A stretch of DNA of 64,000 nucleotides from Chryseobacterium foetidum (GTDB lineage Bacteria; Bacteroidota; Bacteroidia; Flavobacteriales; Weeksellaceae). The stretch is from NCBI RefSeq assembly GCF_025457425.1, contig NZ_JAMXIA010000001.1:1798001-1862000 (forward strand), in the 5' to 3' direction. Below are positions 17,102 to 26,649 of the stretch, one piece after another. How positions within the stretch are numbered: the first letter of the stretch is position 1; each line of letters starts with the position of its first letter. Both the position numbers and the translations under genes were made by a program. The notes under the pieces are model-generated. The model searched no databases, was not told where the DNA came from, and saw only the letters and a program-made list of their open reading frames with translations.

Positions 17102-19789
17102 TTAGAAGCTTACATCAAGACCTACATAAATATTTGCTTTCATGATGGGTGCGTAAACCATTCCTCCGTCAAAATAATTACCGAAAGGATTTCTGAAATC
17201 TACAATCGCATTTTTCTGGTGATAGGAAGTCAGATTTTCTCCGCCCAGATACGCCCGTATTCTTTTATTGAAATTTCTGGAAATCTGCGCATTTAAAATC
17301 GCATAAGATTCTGAAAATCGACGAATCTGAAACTCGGCTGGATTGGATGATGTATCCGGAAGTCTTTGTTTACCAACCAGGTTCAGCGTTGTATCAAAAC
17401 TCCAGAAACCTTCATTTTTATTTTTGTTGGTGGCGTACGCAAGATTTACAAAACCTCTGTGCTTCGCCATAAACGGAACCTGTCTCCTTCCGTCAAGGTA
17501 ATCTGCCTGAACGTCGTAATATTTGTAAGCCAGTCTCACATCAAAATTTTTGAAAGGCGTAAAATCCCACTGCGTCTGGAATGAATTGGCGAAAGATTTT
17601 CCATTTAAATTATAGAAAACCAGTTGCTGAGGCGAGCGATCCAAATCTACCAAAACCTGATCCTGGAAATCTGTTCTGAAAAAATCAGCAACGATCGTCG
17701 ATTTTTTACCGAAAAGTTTGAATTCCTGCTGAAGGCTTGCTCCGTAATTCCATGCGATTTCAGGTTTTAAACCATAAATATTTCCGCCATTCTGGATGAT
17801 CTGAACATTTCTGTTGGAAGCAAAATACTGTTGGTTTTCCGCAAAAACGGAAGCTGTTCTGAAACCTCGTCCTGCCGATAATCGCAAAATCGTTTTTGGA
17901 GTAAAATCATATTTAAAATTCAATCTCGGTGTGAACTGCGTTCCTGCCAGATTGTGAAAATCAACGCGAGCTCCGGTAACCAAAGTATATTTTGCACCTG
18001 TCAATGTATATTCGGCGAAAGCTCCGGGTACAATTTCGTTTCTTTTAAAATCATCGGTCAGATAATTTTCTTTGTAACCATCGTACATAAAACTTGCACC
18101 AACTTTGTACTTGTGATTGGTATTTCCGATAATGCTTTCAAAGATTAAGTTTGAATAATAAGTCTGTTGCTGCCCGGAATAATTTCTAAGACCAAAAAAA
18201 CTGTCCTGCTGGTGGTAAACATATTGGTTCATCCATCCTAAGCTTTGGTAAGGTTTTCCTTTAAAAACATAACCTGTCTTATTCCAAACCTGAAATCTTG
18301 AGATGTCTATTCCTACTCCGTAAAGTGCCTGTTGATTTTGCGGAAGTTTCTTATCAAAACCGATTTGTCCTGCAGTTCTTTCGTCTTTCACAAAATTAAT
18401 TCCGAAGTGTGAACCGAATCCCGAATGCTCTAAATCATTGAAATTCAACAAATAAGCTGCATTAATCTGCGTTCCTTTCGGACGATCCAGAAATGTATCT
18501 TCATTCATATCGGTATCTCCAAAAGTTCCGTTCCCGTGAAGAAGAAAAGTCTGTGTCCAGTGATCATTGATAGGTTCTACATGCGTGATATTTGCTTCTG
18601 CTCTTCCGTTAAAATCAGCAAAAAGATTTAACGCCGTTTCCGATTTTTCAGAATGCTTGATGAGTTCTGTATTGATTTGTCCTGTAATGCTTTCATAGCC
18701 GTTCGTAACAGTACTTCCACCTTTGGTCAGTTGAATACTTTCAATCCACCTTCCCGGAATAAGATTTAATCCGTAAGCTGACGCAATTCCGCGAATTTCA
18801 GGTAATAATTCTTTGGTTAAACTGGTATATTTTTGATCTAAACCCAGCATTTTAAGCTGTTTAGTCCCAGTGACAGCATTGCTAAAAGATACATCAACAG
18901 TAGCATTGGTTTCAAAACTTTCGGATAGATTACAACAAGCCGCCTTCAAAAGTTCTTTGGAATCGATATTAAAAACCAAACCAGCCTCCTTTTTACTTAA
19001 AGAAGTTGCTGCTTTTGTCGCTGTAACGGTAACGCCGGCAATACTTTTTTCATTGTGAGCGTGATCATCGTGATCTCCGTTTCCTGCTTCTGTGTGCTCA
19101 CTTTTCTTTTCGTCTTCATCTGAATGCACTTTTGGATTGGCTTCACCGAAAGGAATTTCACGATCGTAAAGACAACAAGACGGCAATTTACTGTACACTG
19201 CGTCTGTCGTTTTGTACTTTTCATTATCATGTCCAACTTCTGCAATTTTCATTAAAATTTTATCTGCAGAAGTCTTTTTATCATCAAACTGAAGCTGAAC
19301 AGTTTGCTTTTCAGCATTCCATTCTGCAGAATCTGCGCCTGCATCTTTTGCTGCTTTTTCAATTCTCGCCTTACAAGATCCGCAGTTTCCTTTTACGAAA
19401 AATTCATTTTCACCCTTAGAATGATCGTGATCTTCTGCCGATACAGAAGGTGACTGTGAATCTCTCTGGTAATGACAGCAACCCGGTAGATTTTTGTAGG
19501 AATCATCGGTGGCTTTGTATTTCTCATTATCATGACCGGCTTCTGCGATTTTAAGCAAAATTTGATCTGGTGAAACATTTTCTTTGGTTTCAAAAGTCAA
19601 CGTCTGAGAGTCGATTGAGTAAACCGCACTTTTTGCACCCGCTTTTCTGGCTGTAGACTCAATTCTTTCTTTGCACATTTCGCAGTTTCCTTTGACCTTA
19701 AACTGGTTTTTGGAAAGATTCTGAGCGGATAGAAAAGTTGTAAATAGTATGAATGCGCCAAGAATAATCTTGGTAATATATAATTTCAT
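17102..19789 (-). CDS. TonB-dependent receptor with two N-terminal HMA metal-binding domains
   Basis: The 895-residue outer-membrane protein starts with a signal peptide (cleavage near SAQ, residue 23). Two tandem heavy-metal-associated domains follow, with CEMC (36-39) and CGSC (136-139); each ends in a GHDNEKYK...LPxCC block (CC at 104-105 and 205-206), so the unit of about 100 residues is duplicated. A His/Asp/Glu-rich linker (222-246) precedes a plug domain with ACCNLSESF and then a 22-strand-like barrel ending in VGLDVSF. HMA domains bind soft metals such as copper, and here they face the periplasm. It is the last gene of a three-gene operon. Copper import, or binding of a metal complex, is inferred. 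Confidence 0.88.
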   Translation of the reverse strand: MKLYITKIILGAFILFTTFLSAQNLSKNQFKVKGNCEMCKERIESTARKAGAKSAVYSIDSQTLTFETKENVSPDQILLKIAEAGHDNEKYKATDDSYKNLPGCCHYQRDSQSPSVSAEDHDHSKGENEFFVKGNCGSCKARIEKAAKDAGADSAEWNAEKQTVQLQFDDKKTSADKILMKIAEVGHDNEKYKTTDAVYSKLPSCCLYDREIPFGEANPKVHSDEDEKKSEHTEAGNGDHDDHAHNEKSIAGVTVTATKAATSLSKKEAGLVFNIDSKELLKAACCNLSESFETNATVDVSFSNAVTGTKQLKMLGLDQKYTSLTKELLPEIRGIASAYGLNLIPGRWIESIQLTKGGSTVTNGYESITGQINTELIKHSEKSETALNLFADFNGRAEANITHVEPINDHWTQTFLLHGNGTFGDTDMNEDTFLDRPKGTQINAAYLLNFNDLEHSGFGSHFGINFVKDERTAGQIGFDKKLPQNQQALYGVGIDISRFQVWNKTGYVFKGKPYQSLGWMNQYVYHQQDSFFGLRNYSGQQQTYYSNLIFESIIGNTNHKYKVGASFMYDGYKENYLTDDFKRNEIVPGAFAEYTLTGAKYTLVTGARVDFHNLAGTQFTPRLNFKYDFTPKTILRLSAGRGFRTASVFAENQQYFASNRNVQIIQNGGNIYGLKPEIAWNYGASLQQEFKLFGKKSTIVADFFRTDFQDQVLVDLDRSPQQLVFYNLNGKSFANSFQTQWDFTPFKNFDVRLAYKYYDVQADYLDGRRQVPFMAKHRGFVNLAYATNKNKNEGFWSFDTTLNLVGKQRLPDTSSNPAEFQIRRFSESYAILNAQISRNFNKRIRAYLGGENLTSYHQKNAIVDFRNPFGNYFDGGMVYAPIMKANIYVGLDVSF

Positions 19790-19892
19790 TTTGTTTAAAA
19801 TTTTGAATAATTGAATTAATGTAATTGATTAGAATGGCACAGCATAACATTCATTGGTAAATTGTTATACTGATACATTGCTACATTGATAA

Positions 19893-20258
19893 TTATCCAA
19901 GCTTTGGCGGTTGCCAAATTTCTTCTAAACTGTTTGAAATAAAAGGATCAGCATATTGAAACTGAATTTTTTGAATTGTGGAAAATGCCGGAATTTCCCA
20001 GAAATTGATTTTCGCAAAAGAATTTTCAACGAAAGTGTGACAGGTCATGCAGAACGAACAACAGTCGTCATTGCATGACTGATTGGATTTTTTTCCATCT
20101 TTAGAATCGTGATCTGCGTGATTTTTTTCGCAACATGATTCTGTTTTAGATTCTGTTTTGCAACAGTTTTCCTGTGAAGCCTGCGCATAGAAATTATCTT
20201 TAGGAATCAGAAAAATTCCTAAGCAGAAGATAATTAATAAAAGCTGGATTGGTTTCAC
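19893..20258 (-). CDS. Cys/His-rich exported protein, probable metal binder
   Basis: The 121-residue protein starts at GTG (a stop codon lies four codons upstream, so no longer start exists). A signal peptide or membrane anchor (residues 5-26) is followed by ENCCKTESKTESCCEKNHADHD and CNDDCCSFCMTCH, giving ten cysteines and several histidines within about 50 residues, then a soluble tail. I do not recognise a defined family. It lies 21 bp after the lipoprotein stop and 103 bp before the HMA receptor, so a shared role in periplasmic copper or other soft-metal binding is likely but inferred. Confidence 0.72.
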   Translation of the reverse strand: MKPIQLLLIIFCLGIFLIPKDNFYAQASQENCCKTESKTESCCEKNHADHDSKDGKKSNQSCNDDCCSFCMTCHTFVENSFAKINFWEIPAFSTIQKIQFQYADPFISNSLEEIWQPPKLG

Positions 20259-20279
20259 AGGGCAAATCTACAAAAATAA

Positions 20280-20936
20280 TTACAAAGGTGCACCCACAGC
20301 TTTCGCACAATCATGCCAAGGCTGTCCGTGTGCCGGATTCGTCGCCGGTTTAGATCCTGTATTCGCAACTACTGGTTGTGGAGCCGGAGTTGGTTGCGGT
20401 GCCTGAACCGGGACATTATTTTGAGCAGGTTGAGCTGCCGGTTTTGAACTTAATGGTTCTCCAACAGGGATATCGCATCTGTGACCAGGCTGACCGTGGG
20501 GAGGGTTCATTCCAGGAGCAGTTTTCACAGCTTTTCCACTGTTGTCGATTGCAATCTTTCCTGGACTTACCGAATTCGGATCGATATTGATGGTCTGTCC
20601 TCCGTTGACATTGATATTTTGATTTGAAGGAGCTGCACCTGGAGCCGGAGCCGAATTTAAAGGCTGACCAACAGGGATTTCACAACGGTGACCAGGTTGA
20701 CCGTGAGCAGGATTCAACATTCCCGCAGGTGCAGAAACTTGCTGTACACCCTGTGGCATTGCAGTATTGGTTGCTACACCTGCCTGATTCATCAAAGAAG
20801 CTTTTGGAGCATTACTAAGTCCCGCAGTAGGTTGCGGATTTCCATTTTCGTCTTTAAGATAAGTTGGTTTTTCATCTTTTTTACAGGATACTGCCAAAAA
20901 TGTTGCTGAAAATAATGCTAAAAATATATTTTTCAT
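20280..20936 (-). CDS. Lipoprotein with three HGQPxHxC repeats
   Basis: The 218-residue protein has a lipoprotein signal with lipobox cysteine C18 (LAVSCKKDE). The motif NPxHGQPGHRCxIPVGxPL occurs at residues 75-93 and 143-162, and a diverged copy (NPAHGQPWHDCAKAVGAPL) forms the very C-terminus at 200-218. Linkers are rich in P, A, N and Q. The H-x4-H-x-C spacing suggests metal ligation. The motif recurs in Bacteroidota proteins but I know of no assigned function. It is the first gene of the operon with the Cys-rich protein and the HMA receptor. Confidence 0.75.
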   Translation of the reverse strand: MKNIFLALFSATFLAVSCKKDEKPTYLKDENGNPQPTAGLSNAPKASLMNQAGVATNTAMPQGVQQVSAPAGMLNPAHGQPGHRCEIPVGQPLNSAPAPGAAPSNQNINVNGGQTINIDPNSVSPGKIAIDNSGKAVKTAPGMNPPHGQPGHRCDIPVGEPLSSKPAAQPAQNNVPVQAPQPTPAPQPVVANTGSKPATNPAHGQPWHDCAKAVGAPL

Positions 20937-20983
20937 AGGTTGATATCTGTTGTTTAAAGATTCAGTTTCAAATCCTTTGGAAA

Positions 20984-20991
20984 CAAAATTA
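20984..20991 (-). promoter_or_regulatory. Promoter -7 element of the lipoprotein-receptor operon
   Basis: On the minus strand TAATTTTG matches TAnnTTTG, 47 bp before the lipoprotein start. A TTG lies 24 bp upstream at 21016-21018, slightly far for a -33 element. Confidence 0.45.
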
Positions 20992-21046
20992 GCAAAACAT
21001 TTCGAAATGCTTTGCCAATTTATATTTAAAATTCTTTAAAAAACCT

Positions 21047-21733
21047 TTAGTTTTTCACTAAAAGTCTGAAACCTTCCCCGTGAACATTGATAATTTCTAA
21101 ACCATCGTCGTCTTTCAGCAGTTTACGAAGTTTGGCAATGTATACATCCATACTTCTAGCGGTAAAGTAGTTTTCTTTTTTCCAGATTTTTCTCAGTGCC
21201 AAATCTCTTGGCATAAAGTCGTTTCTGTGAAGACAAAGCAATTTCAGAAGCTCGTTTTCCTTTGGAGAAAGCTTATATTCGTTATCGCCCACTCTTAACT
21301 GTCTCAACATAGAGTCGAAGAAGATATTGCTGATTTTAAATTGCTCCTGCTCTTCATTTTCCAGCGTGGAACTTCTCTGAAGAATCGCTTTAATTTTATA
21401 CAAAAGCAACTCAGTATCAAATGGTTTTGTGATATAATCGTCTGCACCCAACTGGTAGCCTTTCAAAATATCTTCACGCATATTTCTTGCAGTAAGGAAA
21501 ATAATCGGCGTGTTTTTATCAATCTTTTTAACGTCTTCAGCTAATGAAAAACCGTCTTTTTTAGGCATCATTACATCAAAAATACAGATATCAAATTCGT
21601 TTTCTGTAAATTCTTTCAGTCCCTGCTCTCCATCGATTGCCAAAGTTACCTCGAAGTTGTTGATGGTAAGATAATCTTTCAGTACAGCGCCAAAACTCTG
21701 GTCGTCTTCTACTAATAATATTCTGTTGCTCAT
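21047..21733 (-). CDS. OmpR-family response regulator (RprY-like)
   Basis: The 228-residue protein has a receiver domain with acidic pocket EDD (9-11), phosphoacceptor D53 in FDVMMPKKDG, T79 in FLTARN and a conserved lysine in TKPFD near residue 103, followed by a winged-helix DNA-binding domain (about 130-225) ending in VHGEGFRLL. Size, neighbour order and similarity to the Bacteroides RprX/RprY pair suggest the same family, but the regulon is not visible here. The kinase gene lies 48 bp upstream on the same strand. Confidence 0.9.
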   Translation of the reverse strand: MSNRILLVEDDQSFGAVLKDYLTINNFEVTLAIDGEQGLKEFTENEFDICIFDVMMPKKDGFSLAEDVKKIDKNTPIIFLTARNMREDILKGYQLGADDYITKPFDTELLLYKIKAILQRSSTLENEEQEQFKISNIFFDSMLRQLRVGDNEYKLSPKENELLKLLCLHRNDFMPRDLALRKIWKKENYFTARSMDVYIAKLRKLLKDDDGLEIINVHGEGFRLLVKN

Positions 21734-21781
21734 ATTTTATTTTTTTTGTTTATTTTAAATTTTACTGATTGCTTTTATATT

Positions 21782-23329
21782 TTAAGCCATTGGAAGTTTG
21801 ATGATAAACGTACTTCCTTCACCTTTATTTGAATCTACAATGACCTGACCTTTGTGCAGTTCTACAATCTTTTTCACATAAGAAAGACCAAGCCCCTGCC
21901 CTTTTACGTTATGAATATTTCCGGTTTCTTCACGGAAGAATTTCTCGAAAATTTTCATTTTGTTCTGGGTTTCCATACCCATCCCTTTGTCGGAAATTTC
22001 AATCACATAAAAATTGCCTTCGTTTCGGGTTTTCACAAAGATATCAGGCGTATCCGGCGAATATTTATTGGCATTATCTAAAAGATTGACCAGCATATTC
22101 GAGATGTGGAATTCATCAATTTTGAAGGTATATTTTGTGGCATTAAATTCCTGTCTCAAACTCCCGTTCCGCTGTGCTACAATAAGATTGAATGATTCTG
22201 TAGTTGCTTTGATCAGTTCCCGTACGTTGGTTTCTTTGAGGAAAAGTTTGACTTCATTCCGTTCCAGTTTAGACATATTCAGAACGTTTTCTACCTGCTT
22301 TTTCATCCTTAAATTTTCCTGCTTAATCAATGCAGAATAATACCTCACTTTCTCAGGGTTGGTGGCTATTTTATCGTTCGCCAAAGAATCAGTAGCCACA
22401 GAAATGGTTGCCAGAGGCGTTTTAAACTCATGTGACATATTATTGATGAAATCGGTCTTTACTTCTGCCAGTTTCTTCTGACGCATCATGTAATTGATTG
22501 AGATAATGTAAATCCCTAAGATCGTAAGTAGCGAAAGAAAAGTTCCGAGAAGCATCGGCCAGTTATTCATTGCCAGAGAATATTCTTTTTTAGGGAAAAC
22601 CAAAGCTAAAGTGTAAAGCGTTCGGTCGTCGTTATCTGTAAATAAAGGATAGGAATAGCTGCTGCTTTCTTTTTTATCTTTAAAAATCTTCGTTTCAAGC
22701 TTGGTTGGCTTGCTGTTTTTATCTATCACTCCGAAACCGTACTCCGCCGTAATTCCTTTCATTCGCAACTCTTTGGAAATGACGGAATCAAGTGTTTTCT
22801 GATCTACTCTTTTGTTGATTGGGAGATTGTTTCCGTTTACCTTCACAAACTCTTTCATTGTATAATCGCCATTCTGAATATCCTGATTGATTTCAGCTGT
22901 GAGAGCTTCACGCTGCGAAGTATCCCGTTTTATCCTGTAAGCCGCATCATCACTGTATAATTTAGTAAGATTTAAAGTATCTCCCTTTTTTGAAAGAGGA
23001 AACTGAACTTTTTCTACCAAACTTTTAGAATAAACAATCTGTCTTTGACTTCCTGAATCCTCAACCTGCTGAATGGTCGTCAGAGTCGGCTGGTCTTTAT
23101 TGGCTAAAATATTATCTCTGAAACCTTTATAATCTTCATTAAGATATTTTTTCACTTCCAGATCAGAAACTGTCTTAGCGGAATTTTCTAAAACTGAATA
23201 TACTTTATTTGAAAAATCTTGTTCTAAGGCAGTATAATAACGCTTCAGCCAATAAAACTGGAGGGTGACAAAAACGATAAGAGAAATGGTCATGAAGACC
23301 GAAATTATAGGAATAAATTTATTATTCAT
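21782..23329 (-). CDS. Membrane sensor histidine kinase (RprX-like)
   Basis: The 515-residue kinase has an N-terminal membrane helix (residues 7-27), a periplasmic sensor region to about residue 258, a second helix (259-280), and a cytoplasmic kinase core. The H-box NMSHEFKTPL (about 297), N-box LLDNANKYS, G1 DKGMGME and G2 GQGLGLSYVKK are all intact. It phosphorylates the response regulator encoded 48 bp downstream. The signal is unknown. Length matches RprX of Bacteroides. Confidence 0.92.
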   Translation of the reverse strand: MNNKFIPIISVFMTISLIVFVTLQFYWLKRYYTALEQDFSNKVYSVLENSAKTVSDLEVKKYLNEDYKGFRDNILANKDQPTLTTIQQVEDSGSQRQIVYSKSLVEKVQFPLSKKGDTLNLTKLYSDDAAYRIKRDTSQREALTAEINQDIQNGDYTMKEFVKVNGNNLPINKRVDQKTLDSVISKELRMKGITAEYGFGVIDKNSKPTKLETKIFKDKKESSSYSYPLFTDNDDRTLYTLALVFPKKEYSLAMNNWPMLLGTFLSLLTILGIYIISINYMMRQKKLAEVKTDFINNMSHEFKTPLATISVATDSLANDKIATNPEKVRYYSALIKQENLRMKKQVENVLNMSKLERNEVKLFLKETNVRELIKATTESFNLIVAQRNGSLRQEFNATKYTFKIDEFHISNMLVNLLDNANKYSPDTPDIFVKTRNEGNFYVIEISDKGMGMETQNKMKIFEKFFREETGNIHNVKGQGLGLSYVKKIVELHKGQVIVDSNKGEGSTFIIKLPMA

Positions 23330-23516
23330 TACATAGCAGCGTTAAGAATGTTAAAAGTAAACATTTTAAGACTTTATAAACAAAATACAAGCCAATATAT
23401 TATGTAATTTATCTTAAAATTATGGATTTTAACATTTATTTATAAATTAAAGATTAAAATAAGATTAAAATTTGGTAAGAAAATTGGTGTTTTATTCTGA
23501 TTAAAAAGCAGGAACG

Positions 23517-24005
23517 ATGAGTAATGATATTATTTTCAACAAAGATTTTGACGAGAACACAGTGTATGTGTCTAAAATCTACGATGCAGATGTTAAAAAA
23601 GTTTGGGATCATTTCACAAAAGCTGAATTACTCGATCTATGGTGGGCTCCCAAACCGTGGAAATGCGAAACAGAGAGCATGGACTTTAAAGAAGGCGGAA
23701 CGTGGCTCTACTCGATGTTTGGTCCGGAAGGCGAAAGACATTATTCTCAGGTAAAATACGGAGAAATCACAGAAAACCGCAGCTTCGACGGGCTCGATTC
23801 TTTCTGCGATGAAAACGGAAATCTCAATCCCGATTTTCCCGAAGCAAAATGGCTCATAGGTTTTACCGGAGTGGAAGAAGGAACGAAAGTGACCGTCAAT
23901 ATCCACTTTCCATCAGAAGAAGATATGAGAAAACAGATAGAAATGGGTTTTGAGGAAGGTTTTAAAACCGGTTTGAATCAACTGGAGGAAATTCTTTCAA
24001 TTTGA
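23517..24005 (+). CDS. SRPBCC/AHSA1-domain protein
   Basis: The 162-residue protein has the START-like fold found in activator-of-Hsp90-ATPase homologues: VSKIYDADVKKVWDHFTKAELLDLWWAPKPW near the N-terminus and a central GTWLYSMFGPEG, ending in GFEEGFKTGLNQLEEIL. These proteins form a hydrophobic pocket; the ligand is unknown. It is a single gene divergent from the histidine kinase. Confidence 0.88.
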   Translation: MSNDIIFNKDFDENTVYVSKIYDADVKKVWDHFTKAELLDLWWAPKPWKCETESMDFKEGGTWLYSMFGPEGERHYSQVKYGEITENRSFDGLDSFCDENGNLNPDFPEAKWLIGFTGVEEGTKVTVNIHFPSEEDMRKQIEMGFEEGFKTGLNQLEEILSI

Positions 24006-24141
24006 AAATTTGATAATGTACCAATTTGAAAATTGAGAGAGACTTTATAAAAAATGGAAAGTAGTTTTTACTCTCCATTTCTTATTGTCAAATGAGCTCA
24101 TTTCTTATTTTCAAATTATCTCATTTTCAAATTTTCAAATT
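23999..24141. repeat. Inverted repeat spanning two convergent gene ends
   Basis: The 20-mer at 23999-24018 is repeated in reverse complement at 24122-24141 with one mismatch (AATTTGAAAATTTG... / ...CAAATTTTCAAATT). The arms reach into both convergent stop codons. Similar TTTGAAAATTTG words fill the gap. Confidence 0.6.
24052..24080. terminator. Terminator-like hairpin between convergent genes
   Basis: Arms AAATGGAAAGTA / TACTCTCCATTT (one G-U or A-C position) and a 5-nt loop, with A-rich and T-rich flanks. Confidence 0.55.
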
Positions 24142-24479
24142 AATTCCTCATCCTGAAAATACTGAATGATAGCCTTCTTCATCAAAAGCTGCTGCTCATT
24201 GGCTCTCAGTTCCGGAAGCCGCTCCAGTTCTTCCCAGTGTGGATATCCATCATCGTCGTAATGCGAAAATTTATAGTATCCGAAAGGTTCCAGCAATCTG
24301 CAGACTGCAATATGAATAAGATTCACCTTATCATCTTTGGTGTATTTCTGTTGCCCGCTTCCCAGCTCCTGCAGACCAATAAGAAATAAATAAGTTTCTA
24401 TGGGTGCATCTTTTTCGGTATCAAAAGTTTCTACAAAAAACTGCTGTATTTTTGCCCAATATTCTGCTTCGTTAACCAT
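24135..24479 (-). CDS. Conserved protein of unknown function
   Basis: The 114-residue soluble, acidic protein contains YLFLIGLQELGSGQQKYTKDDKVNLIHIAVCRLLEPFGYY and a C-terminal helical region. The pattern KDDKVNLIHIAVCRLL is conserved among flavobacterial proteins of unknown role as far as I recall; I cannot assign a function. Its start is one base after the stop of the oligopeptidase gene upstream, so the two are co-transcribed. Confidence 0.7.
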   Translation of the reverse strand: MVNEAEYWAKIQQFFVETFDTEKDAPIETYLFLIGLQELGSGQQKYTKDDKVNLIHIAVCRLLEPFGYYKFSHYDDDGYPHWEELERLPELRANEQQLLMKKAIIQYFQDEELI

Positions 24480-24480
24480 T

Positions 24481-26523
24481 TTATCTGCTTTCTAATTTTA
24501 AAATAAATGCATACTCCAGTGCATCTTCCTTCAATGATTCAAATCTTCCGCTGGCACCGCCGTGGCCGGCACTCATATCGGTTTTAAAGATCAGAATATT
24601 GTCATCTATTTTAAGTTCTCTCAGTTTTGCTGTCCATTTTGCAGGTTCCCAGTACTGAACCTGAGAATCGTGAAAACCTGTCGTAATCAGCATATTCGGA
24701 TAAGATTTCGCTTCTACATTATCGTACGGCGAATAGTCTTTCATATAATGATAATATTCTTCGTCATTAGGATTTCCCCATTCGTCATATTCTCCGGTCG
24801 TTAAAGGAATCGTTTCATCCAGCATCGTTGTAACCACGTCTACAAAAGGTACCTGAGCAACAATCCCGTTGAATAAAGCCGGTTCGTAATTAATGACAGC
24901 ACCTACTAAAAGTCCGCCTGCACTTCCTCCCATCGCATATAGATGTTGAGAAGAAGTGTAATTTTCTTTAACCAAATGCTTCGCAGCATCAATAAAATCA
25001 AAGAAAGTGTTTTTCTTTTCGAGCATTTTGCCTTCCTCATACCATTCTCTACCCAAATATTCTCCTCCACGGATGTGGGCGATGGCATAAATAAATCCAC
25101 GGTCTAAAATCGACAGTCTTACATTTGAAAAACTTGCATCAACAGTATGACCATAACTTCCGTAACCGTACATCAAAACGGGTGTTTCAGCAGATTTTAC
25201 TGTATCTTTATGATAAACCAACGAAATCGGAATTCCCGTTTCGCCATCTCTTGAATCTGCCCAAATTCTTTCTGAAACATAATTTTCAGGATTAAATTTT
25301 CCGCCTAAAACCTCCTGTTGCTTTAAAAGAACAGTGGTTTTTTCCTTCATATTGAATTCATAGGTCGAACCAGGCTGAGTAAGAGATGTATAGCCATAAC
25401 GTAAAACTTCAGTTTCAAATTCCAGATTTGTCCCGATGTACGCAGTATAAGTCGGATCTGAAAATGGCAGATAATAAGATTCCTGCGTCTTTTCGTCGAT
25501 AATTTTAATCTGCAAAAGTCCCTCCTCCCTTTCTTCGATGACAAGATAGTTTTTAAAAATCTCAAAACCTTCCAACAAGACTTCGGGACGGTGAGGGATG
25601 ACATCTACCCAGTTTTCCATTCCGCAATTGTCAATTTTTGTTTTTACAATTTTGAAATTGGTAGCATCGTCTGCGTTGGTAATAATGTAAAATTCATCTT
25701 CGTAATGCTCTACAGAATATTCCAGATCATCAATTCTTGGCTGAATGATTTTCCAGTCTGCAAAAACATCGCTTGCCGGAATAAATCTGTGCTCATCCGA
25801 AATCGTACTCGAGCTTGCAAGGAAAATATATTCTAAAGATTTCGTTTTAAAAACATTGACATCAAAAGTTTCATCTTCTTCATGAAAAATCAGAACATCT
25901 TCTGAAGAATCGGTTCCCAATTCATGTCTGTACACCTGAAAAGCCCTTAAGCTTTCATCTTTTCTGATGTAAAAAATATGTTTATTATCATTTGCCCAAA
26001 CCGCTTTTCCTGTGGTATTTTCAATTTTATCAGGAAGAGTTTCACCTGTTTTTAAATTTTTAAAATTGATGGTGTAAATTCTTCTGCTCACATTATCACT
26101 TGAGAAAGAAGTCAATTCGTTATTGGGAGAAACCGCAACGCTTCCGACTTCAAAATAATCCTGACCTTCTGCCAGAATATTGACATCCAAAAGAATTTCT
26201 TCCGGACTTTCTAACGTTTTATATTTTCTGCAGAAAATAGGATATTCTTTTCCTTCTTCATAGCGCACGATGTACCAGTATTCATTGAAAAGGTAGGGCA
26301 AAGACTCATCATCTTTCTTGTATCTGGCTTTCATTTCTTCGAAAAGCTCCTCCTGAAAGGCTTCAGTATCTTTCATTATGAAATCGGCGTAAGCATTTTC
26401 TTCGTTAAGATACTGTACAACCTCGGGATTTTCTCTTTCATTCATCCAGAAATAACTGTCAGTTCTTTTATCACCGTGTATTTCAAGGATTTTTTCTATT
26501 TTTTTTGCCTGTGGAGCTTTCAT
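24481..26523 (-). CDS. ptrB: Oligopeptidase B-type S9 family serine peptidase
   Basis: The 680-residue peptidase has an N-terminal seven-bladed propeller (about residues 70-400) and a C-terminal alpha/beta hydrolase domain. The catalytic serine is in GGSAGGLL (about residue 530), the aspartate in GFHDSQVQYW (about 617) and the histidine in AGHGGASGR (about 652). HRGGEYLGREWYEEGKM, a typical S9A block, precedes the serine. The enzyme cleaves short peptides after basic residues. No signal peptide is seen, so it acts in the cytoplasm. Confidence 0.94.
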   Translation of the reverse strand: MKAPQAKKIEKILEIHGDKRTDSYFWMNERENPEVVQYLNEENAYADFIMKDTEAFQEELFEEMKARYKKDDESLPYLFNEYWYIVRYEEGKEYPIFCRKYKTLESPEEILLDVNILAEGQDYFEVGSVAVSPNNELTSFSSDNVSRRIYTINFKNLKTGETLPDKIENTTGKAVWANDNKHIFYIRKDESLRAFQVYRHELGTDSSEDVLIFHEEDETFDVNVFKTKSLEYIFLASSSTISDEHRFIPASDVFADWKIIQPRIDDLEYSVEHYEDEFYIITNADDATNFKIVKTKIDNCGMENWVDVIPHRPEVLLEGFEIFKNYLVIEEREEGLLQIKIIDEKTQESYYLPFSDPTYTAYIGTNLEFETEVLRYGYTSLTQPGSTYEFNMKEKTTVLLKQQEVLGGKFNPENYVSERIWADSRDGETGIPISLVYHKDTVKSAETPVLMYGYGSYGHTVDASFSNVRLSILDRGFIYAIAHIRGGEYLGREWYEEGKMLEKKNTFFDFIDAAKHLVKENYTSSQHLYAMGGSAGGLLVGAVINYEPALFNGIVAQVPFVDVVTTMLDETIPLTTGEYDEWGNPNDEEYYHYMKDYSPYDNVEAKSYPNMLITTGFHDSQVQYWEPAKWTAKLRELKIDDNILIFKTDMSAGHGGASGRFESLKEDALEYAFILKLESR

Positions 26524-26594
26524 TTTGATTTTTTAAATGTGATTTAATATGAAAATGTTCAGTATTAAATTTCGTTCAAATTTAATTAAAAAAA

Positions 26595-26624
26595 AGCCAT
26601 CTTTCCTTTGCTTGAAAGACGGCT
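26595..26624 (-). terminator. Terminator after hemD
   Basis: Arms AGCCATCTTTC / GAAAGACGGCT with one G-U position and an 8-nt loop, then a T run on the minus strand, 26 bp after the hemD stop. Confidence 0.75.
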
Positions 26625-26649
26625 GTAATATTTTTTAATACTTCGCTTC

